Positions 1 to 9,902 of a DNA stretch of 64,000 bases are shown here, piece by piece. Position 1 is the first letter of the stretch. Each line of letters opens with the position of its first letter. Both the position numbers and the translations under genes were made by a program. Source of the stretch: Eutreptiella sp. 'Long Island Sound 2002' (Eukaryota > Euglenozoa > Euglenophyceae > Eutreptiales > Eutreptiaceae); the NCBI GenBank assembly GCA_964036045.1, contig OZ038382.1:145092961-145156960 (forward strand), written 5' to 3'. A model generated the notes under the pieces. That model saw only the letters and a list, made by a program, of their open reading frames with translations, was not told the origin of the DNA and searched no databases.

Positions 1-920
1 TACGCTCGTGGCACCAGGCGCTGGAAAACTTCACCACACAATTTGAAGTCTATCTTTGGACCACACGGGAGGTGCACTGGTGATACAACTCTATGGTGAA
101 ACAAACTGCGTACAGTCCCCAAAGTCGGATGCCACCGAAAATCTATTATTTCCAGTTTCTGCTTCTTTGAAGTCCCCGGATCCGAATGTGTTCACAAACC
201 AAGAAGTTTTGATTTTAATCCAATGTTCACCATGTGTCCCCATGTCCCAATTTCTGCCCCTGGTGAGCCCTAATGCTGTATCTGTAGTTTTGAATTTTTA
301 GTGTGCTGCTTGCCATGGGCACTAGTGTCTTGATTTCTGCACTTGGTGTGCCCTACTGGTGGACAAGGAGTCTTGATGTATGCCATGGCTGGTTTGATTC
401 ACGCAACCTCCAATTTCCGGCAGCAAGTCATAGAAAATCGAACACTTGGGCCATTGCCGGGGTGCATCTTGCACTAGTGGCATCGGAGATGCCGGTTGCT
501 TGCACAACATTTTCGGTGCTGCTGCTGCTATAACTATTACTATCAGCCTTTATGATGCATTGCTGGGTGACGTGGAACGACACATGCTTGCCTTTTTTTT
601 TTCAAGTGGTTCCTATTGATTCTTAGGTGGTTTTTGTGAACTCCTTGGTGGTAATTGTTCATTCCTGGGTGGGATCTCTGATTTCATAAATCATTGTCCA
701 ACTCTGGCATGAACCCTACACATGCAATAGCTGCAAAAAGAAGACAGAAGCAAGGAGGGAACTCAACGGGTACAACCCACGTTGGGCGGTGTAATGGTGT
801 TGAAAAACACTGTTGTACGGCTTCCTGGTGCGCTGCTCGGAGTCAAAGGTCCACTCTTGCTATTTTTGCGGGTGGGGGCGGGTGGGGCTTCGCTCCAATG
901 ATAGTGCATCCCACCCACTT
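1..920. other. No gene recognised
   Basis: Short open frames in this stretch lack recognisable domains, splice-site support or codon bias. I see nothing in it that I can call. Confidence 0.4.
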
Positions 921-1235
921 TCCCAATCACCGCCTACTACACACTTACTACGCACTTACCACACACCTACTACAGCTACTACACACTTACTAAACTTACT
1001 AAGCCCTTAATAGGCTTACTACGGATTTGTTGCATTTAGTAGGTGCCGGGTAAGTTACAACACTACTACGTAACTATGTTGCTACGTCGCTACGTAACTA
1101 TGTTGCTGCGTCATTGCGCACTCTAGTGCGTAGTAAATTACTATGTCACCTCGTTACTACGCACTCTAGTGCGTCGTAAATTACTACATTACTACGCACT
1201 CTAGTGATTTGCACATTACTACGCACTAGAGTGCG
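921..1235. repeat. TACTAC-rich simple repeat with near-palindromes
   Basis: The sequence is built from variants of CTACTACGCACTTAC and TTACTACGCACTCTAGTGC. The CGCACTCTAGTGCG core is nearly self-complementary and recurs four times between about 1117 and 1235. A shorter stretch of related composition lies at 25320-25450. It reads as a degenerate satellite-like or transposon-terminal repeat; no coding function is visible. Confidence 0.6.
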
Positions 1236-1261
1236 TATTGGGGCGGGGGTGCAAAAAATTC

Positions 1262-1330
1262 GCAGTATCACCGTTTTTTTTTATCCCCCCCCCCTCCTAG
1301 AGGGGGTACGGCCCGAAAAAAATATCCCAC
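1262..1330. repeat. Dispersed C-tract repeat, copy 1
   Basis: A T-run followed by a long C-run, then GGGGGTAC and CCGAAAAAAA. The same order of blocks recurs at 36739-36792 and 37483-37530, and the TTCGCAG just before it is shared with the 36.7-kb copy. This points to a dispersed repeat family, not a chance homopolymer. Confidence 0.5.
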
Positions 1331-1960
1331 CCGTATGTGTAAAAAAGTTTTGCAACCCCAACTTTTTTCTACAGAACACCACACGGACCACCTCTTGGAG
1401 CCCATTAGTTGCTTTTTCATATTGTGTAAGTGTAGCCCACAAATGCCGTGAGGTCCCCAAACATTTCCCATTATGCCGGTACAAGTTTGGTAGCCCTACA
1501 TATCCCTGTGGGCCCAAAGTTAGCCGCCACGAAGTGAGAGTGTTGGCTGTGGGGCCCCAAGAGTTTTGGCTTGGGGTAAAATTGGTCAAAATGACCTTCC
1601 AATTTTTCTAGGAATAGTAACAATAGCATAGGTAGCAAACTAGGTGTGGCATAGGTGAGGGTTCGGCAATAGCACACATAGCAAACTAGGTGTGGCAACG
1701 TGAGGGTTCGGGAACCCTCCTTTGCATGCCATACTGCTTCGTACTGTTCCCTTGTTGCAGGTTTTTTTGTACGACCCGAGTTGAATTGGTAACGTTTCAA
1801 CTGATTTTTTGCACCAGCAATGTTGAACCCCAATGTGGGCCTATTGGACATTGGCTAACTTGCTTGAGGGCTCTAACTCCATTTCGCCGAGTATGCAACG
1901 GTGTGGTCGGTTGCTGCCCACCATGGTTCCCTTTCCCGACCCATCCTGCTTTGGGTAGTT
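1331..1960. other. No gene recognised
   Basis: Open frames here are short on both strands. There is a local direct repeat (GCAAACTAGGTGTGGCA near 1637 and 1683). Nothing else is supported. Confidence 0.4.
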
Positions 1961-1984
1961 CCCCCTTGCAATCAGTTCACATTT

Positions 1985-2514
1985 GACGACATGGCTCAAC
2001 AGCGTCCATTCTCAAACGCACAATGTGGGGCATTGAAGCTGCGGTGCCCCACCCATCGGCACCGCATTGCACATGAACAGCAAAGAAGGAATGTTGCGAC
2101 CAATGAACTGTGGGACCAGTGAAAACCATTGAAGGCACGTTTGCCTACCAAGACGTACAATGGGTGGATCCAGATTTTGAAGACGATGGATCATGGTTCG
2201 TTGATGTCAACGATATGGAAGCAATCATGGCGTTATTTCACAAGAAGCAGATTCGGGCACCTGTGTGTAGCATCAAACCGTATGCCGATTCGTTGGTCGG
2301 GGAGCCGGTGGCAACAAGCAAGGAGGGCCAACATACCTGCACTGTGTGTCAAACGGACGCACAAGTGAAGAAAATGTTTCAACACATGGAATATCACATT
2401 GGTCGAGGGGATATCTCAATTGCCGCGGCACTAGCATGTGGTTTATGTGGAAACACCAATGGCTGTTACGACCTTGTAATGAACAAGGTGAAGACCGCCA
2501 AGGCACATCTTTAG
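1985..2514 (+). pseudogene. Decayed zinc-finger transposon-type ORF
   Basis: The open frame from 2110 reads an acidic segment (VDPDFEDDGSWFVDVNDM) and then a CxxC...H...H...CGLCG pattern (HTCTVCQTDAQVKKMFQHM, about residues 75-93, then ACGLCG near residue 110), which looks like a zinc-binding module. Upstream, the frame ending at 2122 appears to be its N-terminal part (LRCPTHRHRIAHEQQRRN), joined only through a frameshift at about 2115. It ends at TAG 2512. Zinc-finger ORFs of this sort are common in DNA transposons, but I cannot name the family. There is no visible promoter or intron support, so I treat it as a broken element gene. Confidence 0.4.
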
Positions 2515-2639
2515 CCAACTGCTACATCTTGTGCCCATGGATGCTTCGTGAAGCATAATATGGCATCCTTGTGTAAGCCATTTGTACACAAGGAGCCAAT
2601 CAAGTGCCCCATTCCAAGATGTCTCGATTAGGTGTTCAG

Positions 2640-3145
2640 ATACAGCATGGAGCAGCACATGAAGGTGAAGACCACTCAAACTTTGAACCCTCTCCCTTGG
2701 AGCAACGGGTGTGGCGGCTCTCCCCGGATGAGTGACACGCTTTGGAGGAAGGTGAAACCACCAACAATGCAACCCAAAAGGTAGCACGTGGTGCCAAAAG
2801 GCAGAAGGATGTGAAAGCTAGCCAAAAAACTCCGCGGTGAGTCAAAATTGCAACGGGAGGCAGTGGCCAAAGGTGATGAGGCCGAAGAGGATGCATGCCA
2901 GCAAAAGGCGTTGCGCCTAGGAGCAAGCTATGGCAACCCAAGACATAGCTAATACTGATTACGATCCACAGAGCGGATTAGAGCCCTCAAATTCTAATGA
3001 AGGGAAAGTCCTCATTAGTTCGGATGCCTTTGATGCCTCAGACTCCGAATCCTCCAACTCAAGCTCTGGCACACCCTCATCACCGAGGTCCTCATCCAGC
3101 TCTCGTGCTATAGTGACAAATGCTGGTACCTCAAAGAAAAAGTGA
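2640..3145 (+). pseudogene. Degenerate ORF with acidic, Ser-rich, Lys-ended tail
   Basis: Frame fragments between 2640 and 2930 (for example LEQRVWRLSPDE, then a charged RGAKRQKDVKASQK) lead into an open stretch 2930-3145. That stretch carries SDAFDASDSESSNSSSG, a Ser/Pro run and a terminal SKKK. Stops and frame changes break it. Such acidic-serine tails with lysines are seen at the ends of chromatin-associated or transposase proteins. It lies 126 bp after the zinc-finger remnant and may be the distal part of the same dead gene. Confidence 0.35.
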
Positions 3146-3431
3146 ACCACAAAGCAGACCTACCCTAGAGAGCTACGTTAAAACCAATATGCTTAATTGT
3201 TTTTTTAGAAATGAAAAGGGGTAAAAGTTGCCCTGTCAAATATTAATATGTCGACCCAATTTTGGCTCGTCGGCGCCGCTTTGCTTGTGTGTGTACGATG
3301 CCCATTAGGGTGTTTGGTACGGGTGCACAACGGGGTGGTCGAGGGGTTCCATACTCTTTGAGGTCGTTACATAGGCCCACATCCTGCTCCCCGGTCCCCC
3401 TACTCACACCACTCCCAACTACCCTATTATA

Positions 3432-4180
3432 TTGTGTAGCTCTTGTTTTGCGCTTCTCTCGCGACACCATTCTCGAACTAAGTATGACACTCACGCGTTT
3501 GAGTGGGCCAAGAGTTTGAATGACCCATTGGTCTCACAACTCTTTGGTGAGTGGGTGGCCTCATCCCTTTTGGCTAAGGCCCATTGGTACGAGGCCACCG
3601 AGGTTGTCCAACTCCCCATCATGCGCAAATGGAGGCCGTGAAGCAATATTGCTCCGTCCTCTTCCCGGCACCCGAGTTGATCGGGCTACTTATGGACTTG
3701 AATGTCCCCAAGTCCGGCTTCCGGCATGTGTCGGAGTTCATGACCCGCCGGGGGGCCGCTTACACCGCCGCTACGGGCCTCCCATTCCCCCGACCCGTCC
3801 CTTCACGTTGCCGCTTCACGGACACATGTAAGGAGTTGGTAAAGCCCGTTGCGCCTGTGTCCTTGCCGGAGCCTCCTAAAAGCGGCCGCTCTCGGCCACT
3901 GCAATCCTAGGCCCGCTACATCCGAGCGCGCCTACCCCTTGTGGACACCATCAATTGGAAGAAGCCGCTCACTTTCCTCCTCCGGGGCGATGCTTACGCT
4001 TGCGCCGGTGGAAGTTGGACCCAACTATCGATTGGGCTCCTCAACCACGGTGCACGGGCTCGCACACCCGCCTACGTGTGGGTGATTGGGATGGCCGTAT
4101 GCGGAGATAAGGACATGGCCGCGCTAGCGACAATACCCAATGCCCAAACCGCCCGCCACGAGGATCGCCGCACAGGTTGA
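3432..4180 (+). pseudogene. Broken ORF series, unrecognised transposon protein
   Basis: Three open segments in changing frames read like one protein: 3432-3641 (FEWAKSLNDPLVSQLFGEWV), 3584-3910 (LFPAPELIGLLMDLNVPKSG, then FMTRRGAAYTAATGLPFP) and 3941-4180 (INWKKPLTFLLRGDAYACAG, then YVWVIGMAVCGDKDM). The residue composition is protein-like and differs from the shadow frames. At least two frame changes are needed, so it is broken or interrupted by small introns. I do not recognise the family. Confidence 0.35.
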
Positions 4181-4737
4181 GTGAGCTGCGAGAGCCCACA
4201 CTAATGGCCTCCGGCACATGACTCATGGGCTCACCCGGCAGTGGGCGCTAGGTCCACGTGCCCCCACGCTTAGTGTCCCGGCGCCAAGTGCCCTTGCCTT
4301 CACCGTGCCGGGGAACCTGGCACCGCACCACGGGGCCGAACACACACTCCACGGTCATGTGGGCGTGCGTGGCGCCCGCAAACAGGGGTTGATACACGAA
4401 ACAGCCCCCCTGCAGGGCTTGTGCAGACCAAGGGATCATCTCTGCCTTACGAGCGGCCGCTGAACCAGCACCCGGGGCTGTTAGGAGCCACGGGGGAGGG
4501 TTATTTTCTTTGGGAGCGATATATTAATCTATATATTGTGTTCAAACCTTAACCTTGCACTTATTGCTGGCGGGTGTCAAATTTTTTTTATTTTTTTCGG
4601 CAAATGGGGCAAATGGAAGCACGCCTCGCAGCAGCAGCAACCGGACGACCTTGCCCGCTGCCGAGTTCATGGGGAGGGGAGTCAAGCGAAGGCTCCTCTA
4701 ACCGGCGGCGGGACAAAGAAAAGAGAACGAGGGAGAA

Positions 4738-4781
4738 AAAGAGAGAGAGAGAGAAGGAGAGAGAGAGAGAGAGACAGAGAG
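4738..4781. repeat. GA microsatellite
   Basis: An almost pure (GA)n run with a few A or C interruptions, just left of the transposable element that begins at 4823. Confidence 0.9.
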
Positions 4782-4822
4782 TGCTATGGGGACAGCCCAG
4801 TGGAGGGGGGGGGGTTCAAGGT

Positions 4823-5679
4823 CTTAGGCGGCCGAAACAGGTACCCTTTTGTACCGGGGTGTCTGCAAATTTTGACTACGTAATTTGCCTCATGTACCTA
4901 CGTTTTGCCGAGCGAAATCTTAAGCAGTCAGCTCTTTGGTCCAATTACCCCCAAAAATGCATGTTTTCGGCCCAAAAAAGCATATGCTTGACTCGGCAAA
5001 TTACCTATATTTTTCTGGTAGAGGCCCAAAATCTGCGGTATTCTGATATACATGCCCTACTTTTTTACTTTCGTACCTCACAACATTTTGTCATGATTTT
5101 TTTTAAAGCCTTTTCATGGTCACTGACTGAGGAATCTGGTTAAATGATGCCATTTTCAATTTGTATTGCGAGGCCTCGCAATCCAAATTGAAAATGTAGG
5201 TATATCCCTTGAATTACCCTCATTGTGAATTGGAATGCGAGGCCTCGCATTCCAAACAGGGTAATTTGGCTATTTTACCCCCATTTTCAGAATGCATATT
5301 TAGAAATACACCTATTTACATTGGTCGCTCGATTGTGTACACACTGAACAGCAACCACGTATTGTTGAAATGGGGTCCTTTTACACATTCCAACTGAGTG
5401 TATTGCGAGGCCTCGCAATCCAAAATGCGGGTAAATAGCTCCATTTTCCAACAAAAATGATTTTTGGATTGCGAGGCCTCCCAATCACTGATGAGGAAGT
5501 GTGAAAAAGCACCCCGTTTGTACAGCCTTGTTGAAAAACTGACTTTTTTGAGACCCGGTCCCGCTTCGAAAAATTGTTGACAAAAAAAGTGCGTATTTGG
5601 TAGAATTTACGGACCGTATTTTTCTGTTCATTTTTCGAACGACCCCGGTACAAAAGTGTACCTGCTTCGGCCGCCTAAG
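4823..5679. mobile_element. Non-autonomous TIR element (MITE-like), 857 bp, with target duplication
   Basis: The left end CTTAGGCGGCCGAAACAGG (4823 onward) and the right end, read on the minus strand as CTTAGGCGGCCGAAGCAGG (from 5679), form inverted repeats of about 37 bp that run on to GTACCGGGG with two mismatches. AAGGT lies immediately outside both ends (4818-4822 and 5680-5684), a perfect 5-bp target-site duplication. No transposase ORF is inside. The interior holds four palindromes on a GCGAGGCCTCGC core, at 5165-5182, 5232-5253, 5402-5419 and 5467-5486 (the last with one mismatch). The boundaries are directly visible; the superfamily is not assigned. Confidence 0.88.
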
Positions 5680-5832
5680 AAGGTGGGGGATGGTGGGGAA
5701 GAAGTGGTAGAGGAGGGGGGGGGTGTTGAGGCGATTGAGGAGCGGGACGAGGAGGTGGTGCAAGCCAAACCAAATATCAAATGTCACCAGCGTTAATATT
5801 AACCTACAGAAATTAAACAAAACTACCAAAAA

Positions 5833-6642
5833 TTAATGCGCACGGAAACATGAACACAAGCAAAGTAAGCATACGAGGCAGTCTTGTTGGGATTTTAGAG
5901 AGTCCCCAAAGAGGGACTTCAACATTTCTCGGTGCATGTGGTGGTGAAACAAGAGCTGGGGGTGGCAAAGAGAAGGTGGAGGGTGGTGGGCTTTGGGAGG
6001 CCATGAGTGTGGCCATGATACACGGGGCGTTATGAGGCGCCCCATGGCGTCGCAATGGAAGATCAAATTGCAAAAAGCACCACTCCCAAGACTACAAGAC
6101 CACCTCCCCCTCCCGTTGTAATGCCGTTGCCCCCGCCACCCCCCGCGGGCCGTGTGGTCGTTGTAGGCCCGCTTGAGAATGGCGTTGAGGCTCTCAACGA
6201 CATCGGCGCACACCGCGCCCAAACCAACCCCAAGGTCCGCCGCAGCAGCCACCGCCAATGCCACGTCCTCCTCCAAGTAGAAGAGGTAGTTCGATTGGCA
6301 AGCGGCCTTGCAACAATGGAAGCGGTAATCCCCCGCCACCTCGGCGGCCCGGAGATTGGCACGAGGGGGGGTATCCGAGTACAAGTCCTAGAGGAGGTCC
6401 CGCTTGGCAACCACGGCTTGCCACTCACCATCCTCCAGGGCATAGGCCAATCGTGGCCCGAATTCCTCCCATGCGAGGAACAACGCCCGTGCCTCCTCTC
6501 CGTTAGGTGTGGCCGAGGAACCCGACCTTACACCTGTGCGTGCCCGGTATAACACGTGTTGCACGGCCATGGCGTTGTCCTTAGGAAGGTCCCCTAGGCG
6601 GGCCATTATCCAAGCAAAGGACCGTATCCTCATAGCGGACAC
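5833..6642 (-). pseudogene. Decayed transposase-like ORF
   Basis: On the minus strand one frame is open from 6642 to 5833 except for a stop near 6386. It reads ARALFLAWEEFGPRLAYALE, then a Cys/His patch (FHCCKAACQSNYLFYLEED), then VVESLNAILKRAYNDHTARG, followed by a Gly/Arg-rich and frameshifted end. The VESLNAILKR block resembles the catalytic-Glu helix region of DDE transposases and parallels LEGSHVRLKR in the transposase at 16525-18042, though I see no convincing alignment beyond that. A further frameshifted N-terminal part may lie at 6643-6800. The family is inferred from this motif only. Confidence 0.4.
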
Positions 6643-7417
6643 GGGCTACTGCCTCCCCCTCTAGTCTGCGGCGCACCCTCGCCTTAACCCATGTGCGCAG
6701 TGGCGACAAGGAAAGGGGGTCAACTTCACAATGCACTGGATGGCGGTGCTGGCTGGACCGCGGCCAGTGGACGACCCCGCCATGCAGCACCAACACGAGG
6801 GCACGGGGGCCGGCATGCGGGCCGCCCCCACCGCCTTCGCAAGTCAGGCCGTGGCTGCTTCCGATGCGCCCCCCGCCCCCGCCGACGTCATGGGAGGTCC
6901 TTTGGAGGCCCCGACGGCCTCTACGCTAATCTGGACAGCGATGGTCGATGTCCAGGCGCAGGGCGCCTGTGGTGGTTTTGAGGTATGCTTGTTTGCTTAC
7001 TTGTTAATGTTTGCTCAGTCTTAAATCTTGTAGGTCAATATGTAATTTTTCGAGCTGCGGCACAAAACTTAAAATTACTAGTGAATATTACCTTCGAAAA
7101 GTTAAGAAGGATGTCGCAAAAGTTAATCATTTCCCGGCTTGTTATTTTAACAGGTCGCGGCCGGTGTGCATTGCGTGGAGTTACCGCGAACAGGCGCAGG
7201 AGCTGCCATAGGGCAGCCTACACCGCTTGCTTGCGACCAACCCAGCCAAGGGGTTGGCGATCCTCAAGGGTTTGAGGGATTGGGAGCATGGGAGGATGTG
7301 CTCGGAGGTCTTGGTGGCCTCCTAGCAGTACAAGGTTGGGGAGTGGGCCACGATGGGACACGTGGGGTACACATGGGCGGAGGATGAGGGTGTGTGGGCA
7401 GGGATGGTGGGCGGTGA

Positions 7418-7957
7418 TTGGAAAGGGGAGGAAGAGGTGAAGGAAGTGAAGGAAGAGAACCCCTCCCCCCCGCCACCAAGGCAAAAGCACCACCCCCCAA
7501 ACCACCAACCACCAAAACTGGTGGCAAGAAAATCCCGACTATGCTTTTTGAGTCGGATGACTCAACAGACGGAGCCCTCCCCCCATCAAAAAAGAACCCC
7601 CCCCCCTCCCCAAGCCCCCCCCCCCGCGGCCACAAAGGCCACCCCCGCCCCCCAAGACAACCCCCCCCCCCTTTGGTGCCGATCGTGCCGACGACCCCAT
7701 TGTCGGCACCAAGGTCCACGTCCGGTACTCACGGGGTTGAGCGTGTTCGCAAGCCCAAGGCCAAGCACTCTAAGGCAATGGATATGTACACAGTGGCAAG
7801 GGAACCGGAACGGCTGGGTGGGAACATTGACAGCGTGGGCTCCACAGTAGACTGGGGGCAACTAATGAATGGCCATGACGGCCAATTGTACCCACGTGCT
7901 GTCCAGGGGTTGCTTGCCCAGGTTCTCGCCCCAGTCACTGTGCATGGGGGCTTTTAA
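7418..7957 (+). CDS. Proline/lysine-rich low-complexity ORF
   Basis: A 179-residue frame dominated by Pro, Lys and Ser (KAPPPKPPTTKTGGKK), with an acidic LFESDDSTDG patch around residue 46 and a less biased C-terminal third (KHSKAMDMYTVAREPERLGG) before TAA. Long C-runs open several frames here, so the N-terminal half may be compositional. The tail looks more protein-like and could be a fragment of a Gag or transposon protein. No start context or splice sites support it as a gene. Confidence 0.2.
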   Translation: MERGGRGEGSEGREPLPPATKAKAPPPKPPTTKTGGKKIPTMLFESDDSTDGALPPSKKNPPPSPSPPPRGHKGHPRPPRQPPPPLVPIVPTTPLSAPRSTSGTHGVERVRKPKAKHSKAMDMYTVAREPERLGGNIDSVGSTVDWGQLMNGHDGQLYPRAVQGLLAQVLAPVTVHGGF

Positions 7958-8389
7958 CACCAGCAAGAGGCCAAGGTGGGGCGACAAAACACGATGCGTG
8001 GCCGGGAGTATCCCAGGCCCTTTGTGCCCTTAAACATAAATTCCACCCGTGTGGGCAATGAATGTTGCTTGCTGGTTTGTGTCATTGTGCTGCGAAGAAT
8101 GCCATGGAGAAGGGGCCCCTGACGGCTACATGTCACAAATGGCATGTTGGACACAGTCAACTCCAAATCACCCGTCACGCCACCCGTCAATTGCGAAATA
8201 ACGATGTTATTTTTTTTGTCATTTCATTGTTTTCTCTTTTGGTTGTGTCCTTTCTGTATCATTTTGTGTTACTTTGGTCTTTTTCCTAGAGTGCATCCTT
8301 TTCCCACTATTTTTGAAAGTTTACTTTTGAAAATTTTTCAGAATTTCAATGATGGTTTTTGTTATTTTTTGGTGTGTGGCATCCACAAA

Positions 8390-8640
8390 GCAACGAAACG
8401 TAATAAAGGGATGCACATCATCAAAAGGTTTGGGACAATACCGTGGGATATGGTTTGGGCAGGGAATAGTGCAGAGGGGTTCATAGGGAAATCAAACTTA
8501 GCAAAGGGATGTGGGTGTTCAAAAGGTCAAGGGTAGTATCATGGGGGATTGTTTGGGCAATCAAGAGTGCAAAGAGATTCGCAGGCGTTCGGAATGTAGT
8601 AAAGGGACGAGGGGCTTCAAAGGGGCCTTCGGAATGAACG
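8390..8640. repeat. Degenerate tandem repeat of about 100 bp
   Basis: Blocks such as AAAGGGATG, TCAAAAGGT, ATGGTTTGGGCA and TAGTGCA recur in the same order about every 100 bp, in two to three poor copies. No gene is visible in the rest of 7960-9214. Confidence 0.4.
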
Positions 8641-9214
8641 GATATATCCTCATCTCTGCACCACTTTGAGTTTTTATGCCTTGCGGCCAATATGGTTGTG
8701 CCTGTATCGGGTGGTGTCTGCGTGTGGTTTTGTATGGTGGTAGAGGCCATCAAGCACATGAAGATCAAGGGGATAAATGTGTGGCCCGCCTAGTTGATCC
8801 GTGCTGCCGAAAAGGATGTCTCCCGCTCCGGTTGGTCATTCTGATTCACCTTCCGTGATGAGGATGCGGCGCAACCTCCGGCCACAGCCGAGAGGCACAC
8901 CGCGCATTTGAAACGTGGCAAGACCAACGGGTGGAGGCTTTATCCCAGAGGAGACAACTTTCAAGGAGCGGGTGGATGCACAACGGGAATACCTATGGAC
9001 CCTCTCTGTTCCACCCGCTTTGTATTTGCTCTTTGTGTCTGGCTTGGATGGTTGAAGGGAGAGTGAATGGGACCTGAGAAGCATCATGCTAAAAATTAAA
9101 AATTACTAAAAGAAATTAGCCCCTCATTCGGTAGGTTCCATGAACTTGCACGAAGCTCATGCCCACGGTTTCTTGCAACTGGAAGCAAGCATGGGGGGTT
9201 GGCCACCATGGGAC
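8641..9214. other. No gene recognised
   Basis: Short frames only, without domains. The right edge runs into the outer inverted repeat that begins near 9215. Confidence 0.4.
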
Positions 9215-9417
9215 CCTATGTACCTGCGGCTCACTTGGAAATGTGAACTTGGGGCTCATTTGGGGCTAAAACGGCTCATTTGGGGCTAAGTGGTGTTTTT
9301 CAAGGGGTTTAATGTGAAAACTTGTGGCTTTCGGGGGTGGGTTGGGGTTTTGGAATGTCCCCAAAGGGATACCAATCCCTAGGCCAAGAGGATTTCACCG
9401 GGGGGGTTTCTTTTTTT

Positions 9418-9583
9418 CGACGGCTCAGTTGACTGAGCACCCCGACTGAGCCGTCACTGAGCCGTCACTGAGCCGGCTCACTGAGCGCTCACTGAGGGCT
9501 CACTGAGCGCTCAGTGGGCACGCCAAATGGCTCAGTGAGCGCTCAGTGAGAGCTAATTGGGGGCTCACTCAGGGCTCACTTAA
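9418..9583 (+). repeat. Left inner terminal inverted repeat (GAGCGCTCA array)
   Basis: It is made of repeated CACTGAGCC and GAGCGCTCA words and ends in AGAGCTAATTGGGGGCTCAC. The complement of 21570-21703 matches it with one indel of about 30 bp, caused by a different number of word copies. The words are themselves palindromic (TGAGCGCTCA), so each arm can also fold on itself. Confidence 0.85.
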
Positions 9584-9604
9584 CATGCACGGGCACAAAT
9601 CATC

Positions 9605-9712
9605 ATGAGGTTTGCCATAAGCAAACCCAAGTTTGGTCTGTGCAGGATTGAGTGTGTACGTGTCTGCTCTGGTTGTCTGTTCAGTTCTCTTTTATATTTT
9701 GTATGTCGATGG
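9605..9712 (+). repeat. Split direct repeat A1
   Basis: A 108-bp block starting ATGAGGTTTGCCATAAGC, repeated with two substitutions at 16265-16372 (A2). It forms the left end of the DIRS-like element. Confidence 0.93.
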
Positions 9713-9902
9713 GAAATGCTTTCCGATTGCCCCGTGGGCTGGTGCCTCGACAGGGCGAGCACGGAGGAGCGAGTGTTGGGGGGAAACCGGCCGGCGGGTC
9801 AAAAGCCGGGCGATCGATTGAGCTGAGTGAAGCCCTACGCCGAGGAACGGGGGGGGCGGGGATTGCCGGGACGCCGCATCTGGACGCCGGATCCCTTGAA
9901 CC

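Noticed and set aside
921-1235. Telomeric repeat
   Set aside because: The words vary too much and the array is interrupted; it does not form a regular 6-8 bp telomere unit.
4823-5143. 189-codon plus-strand ORF (4574-5143) crossing the MITE border
   Set aside because: It spans the GA repeat, the target duplication and the TIR, so it cannot be a conserved gene.
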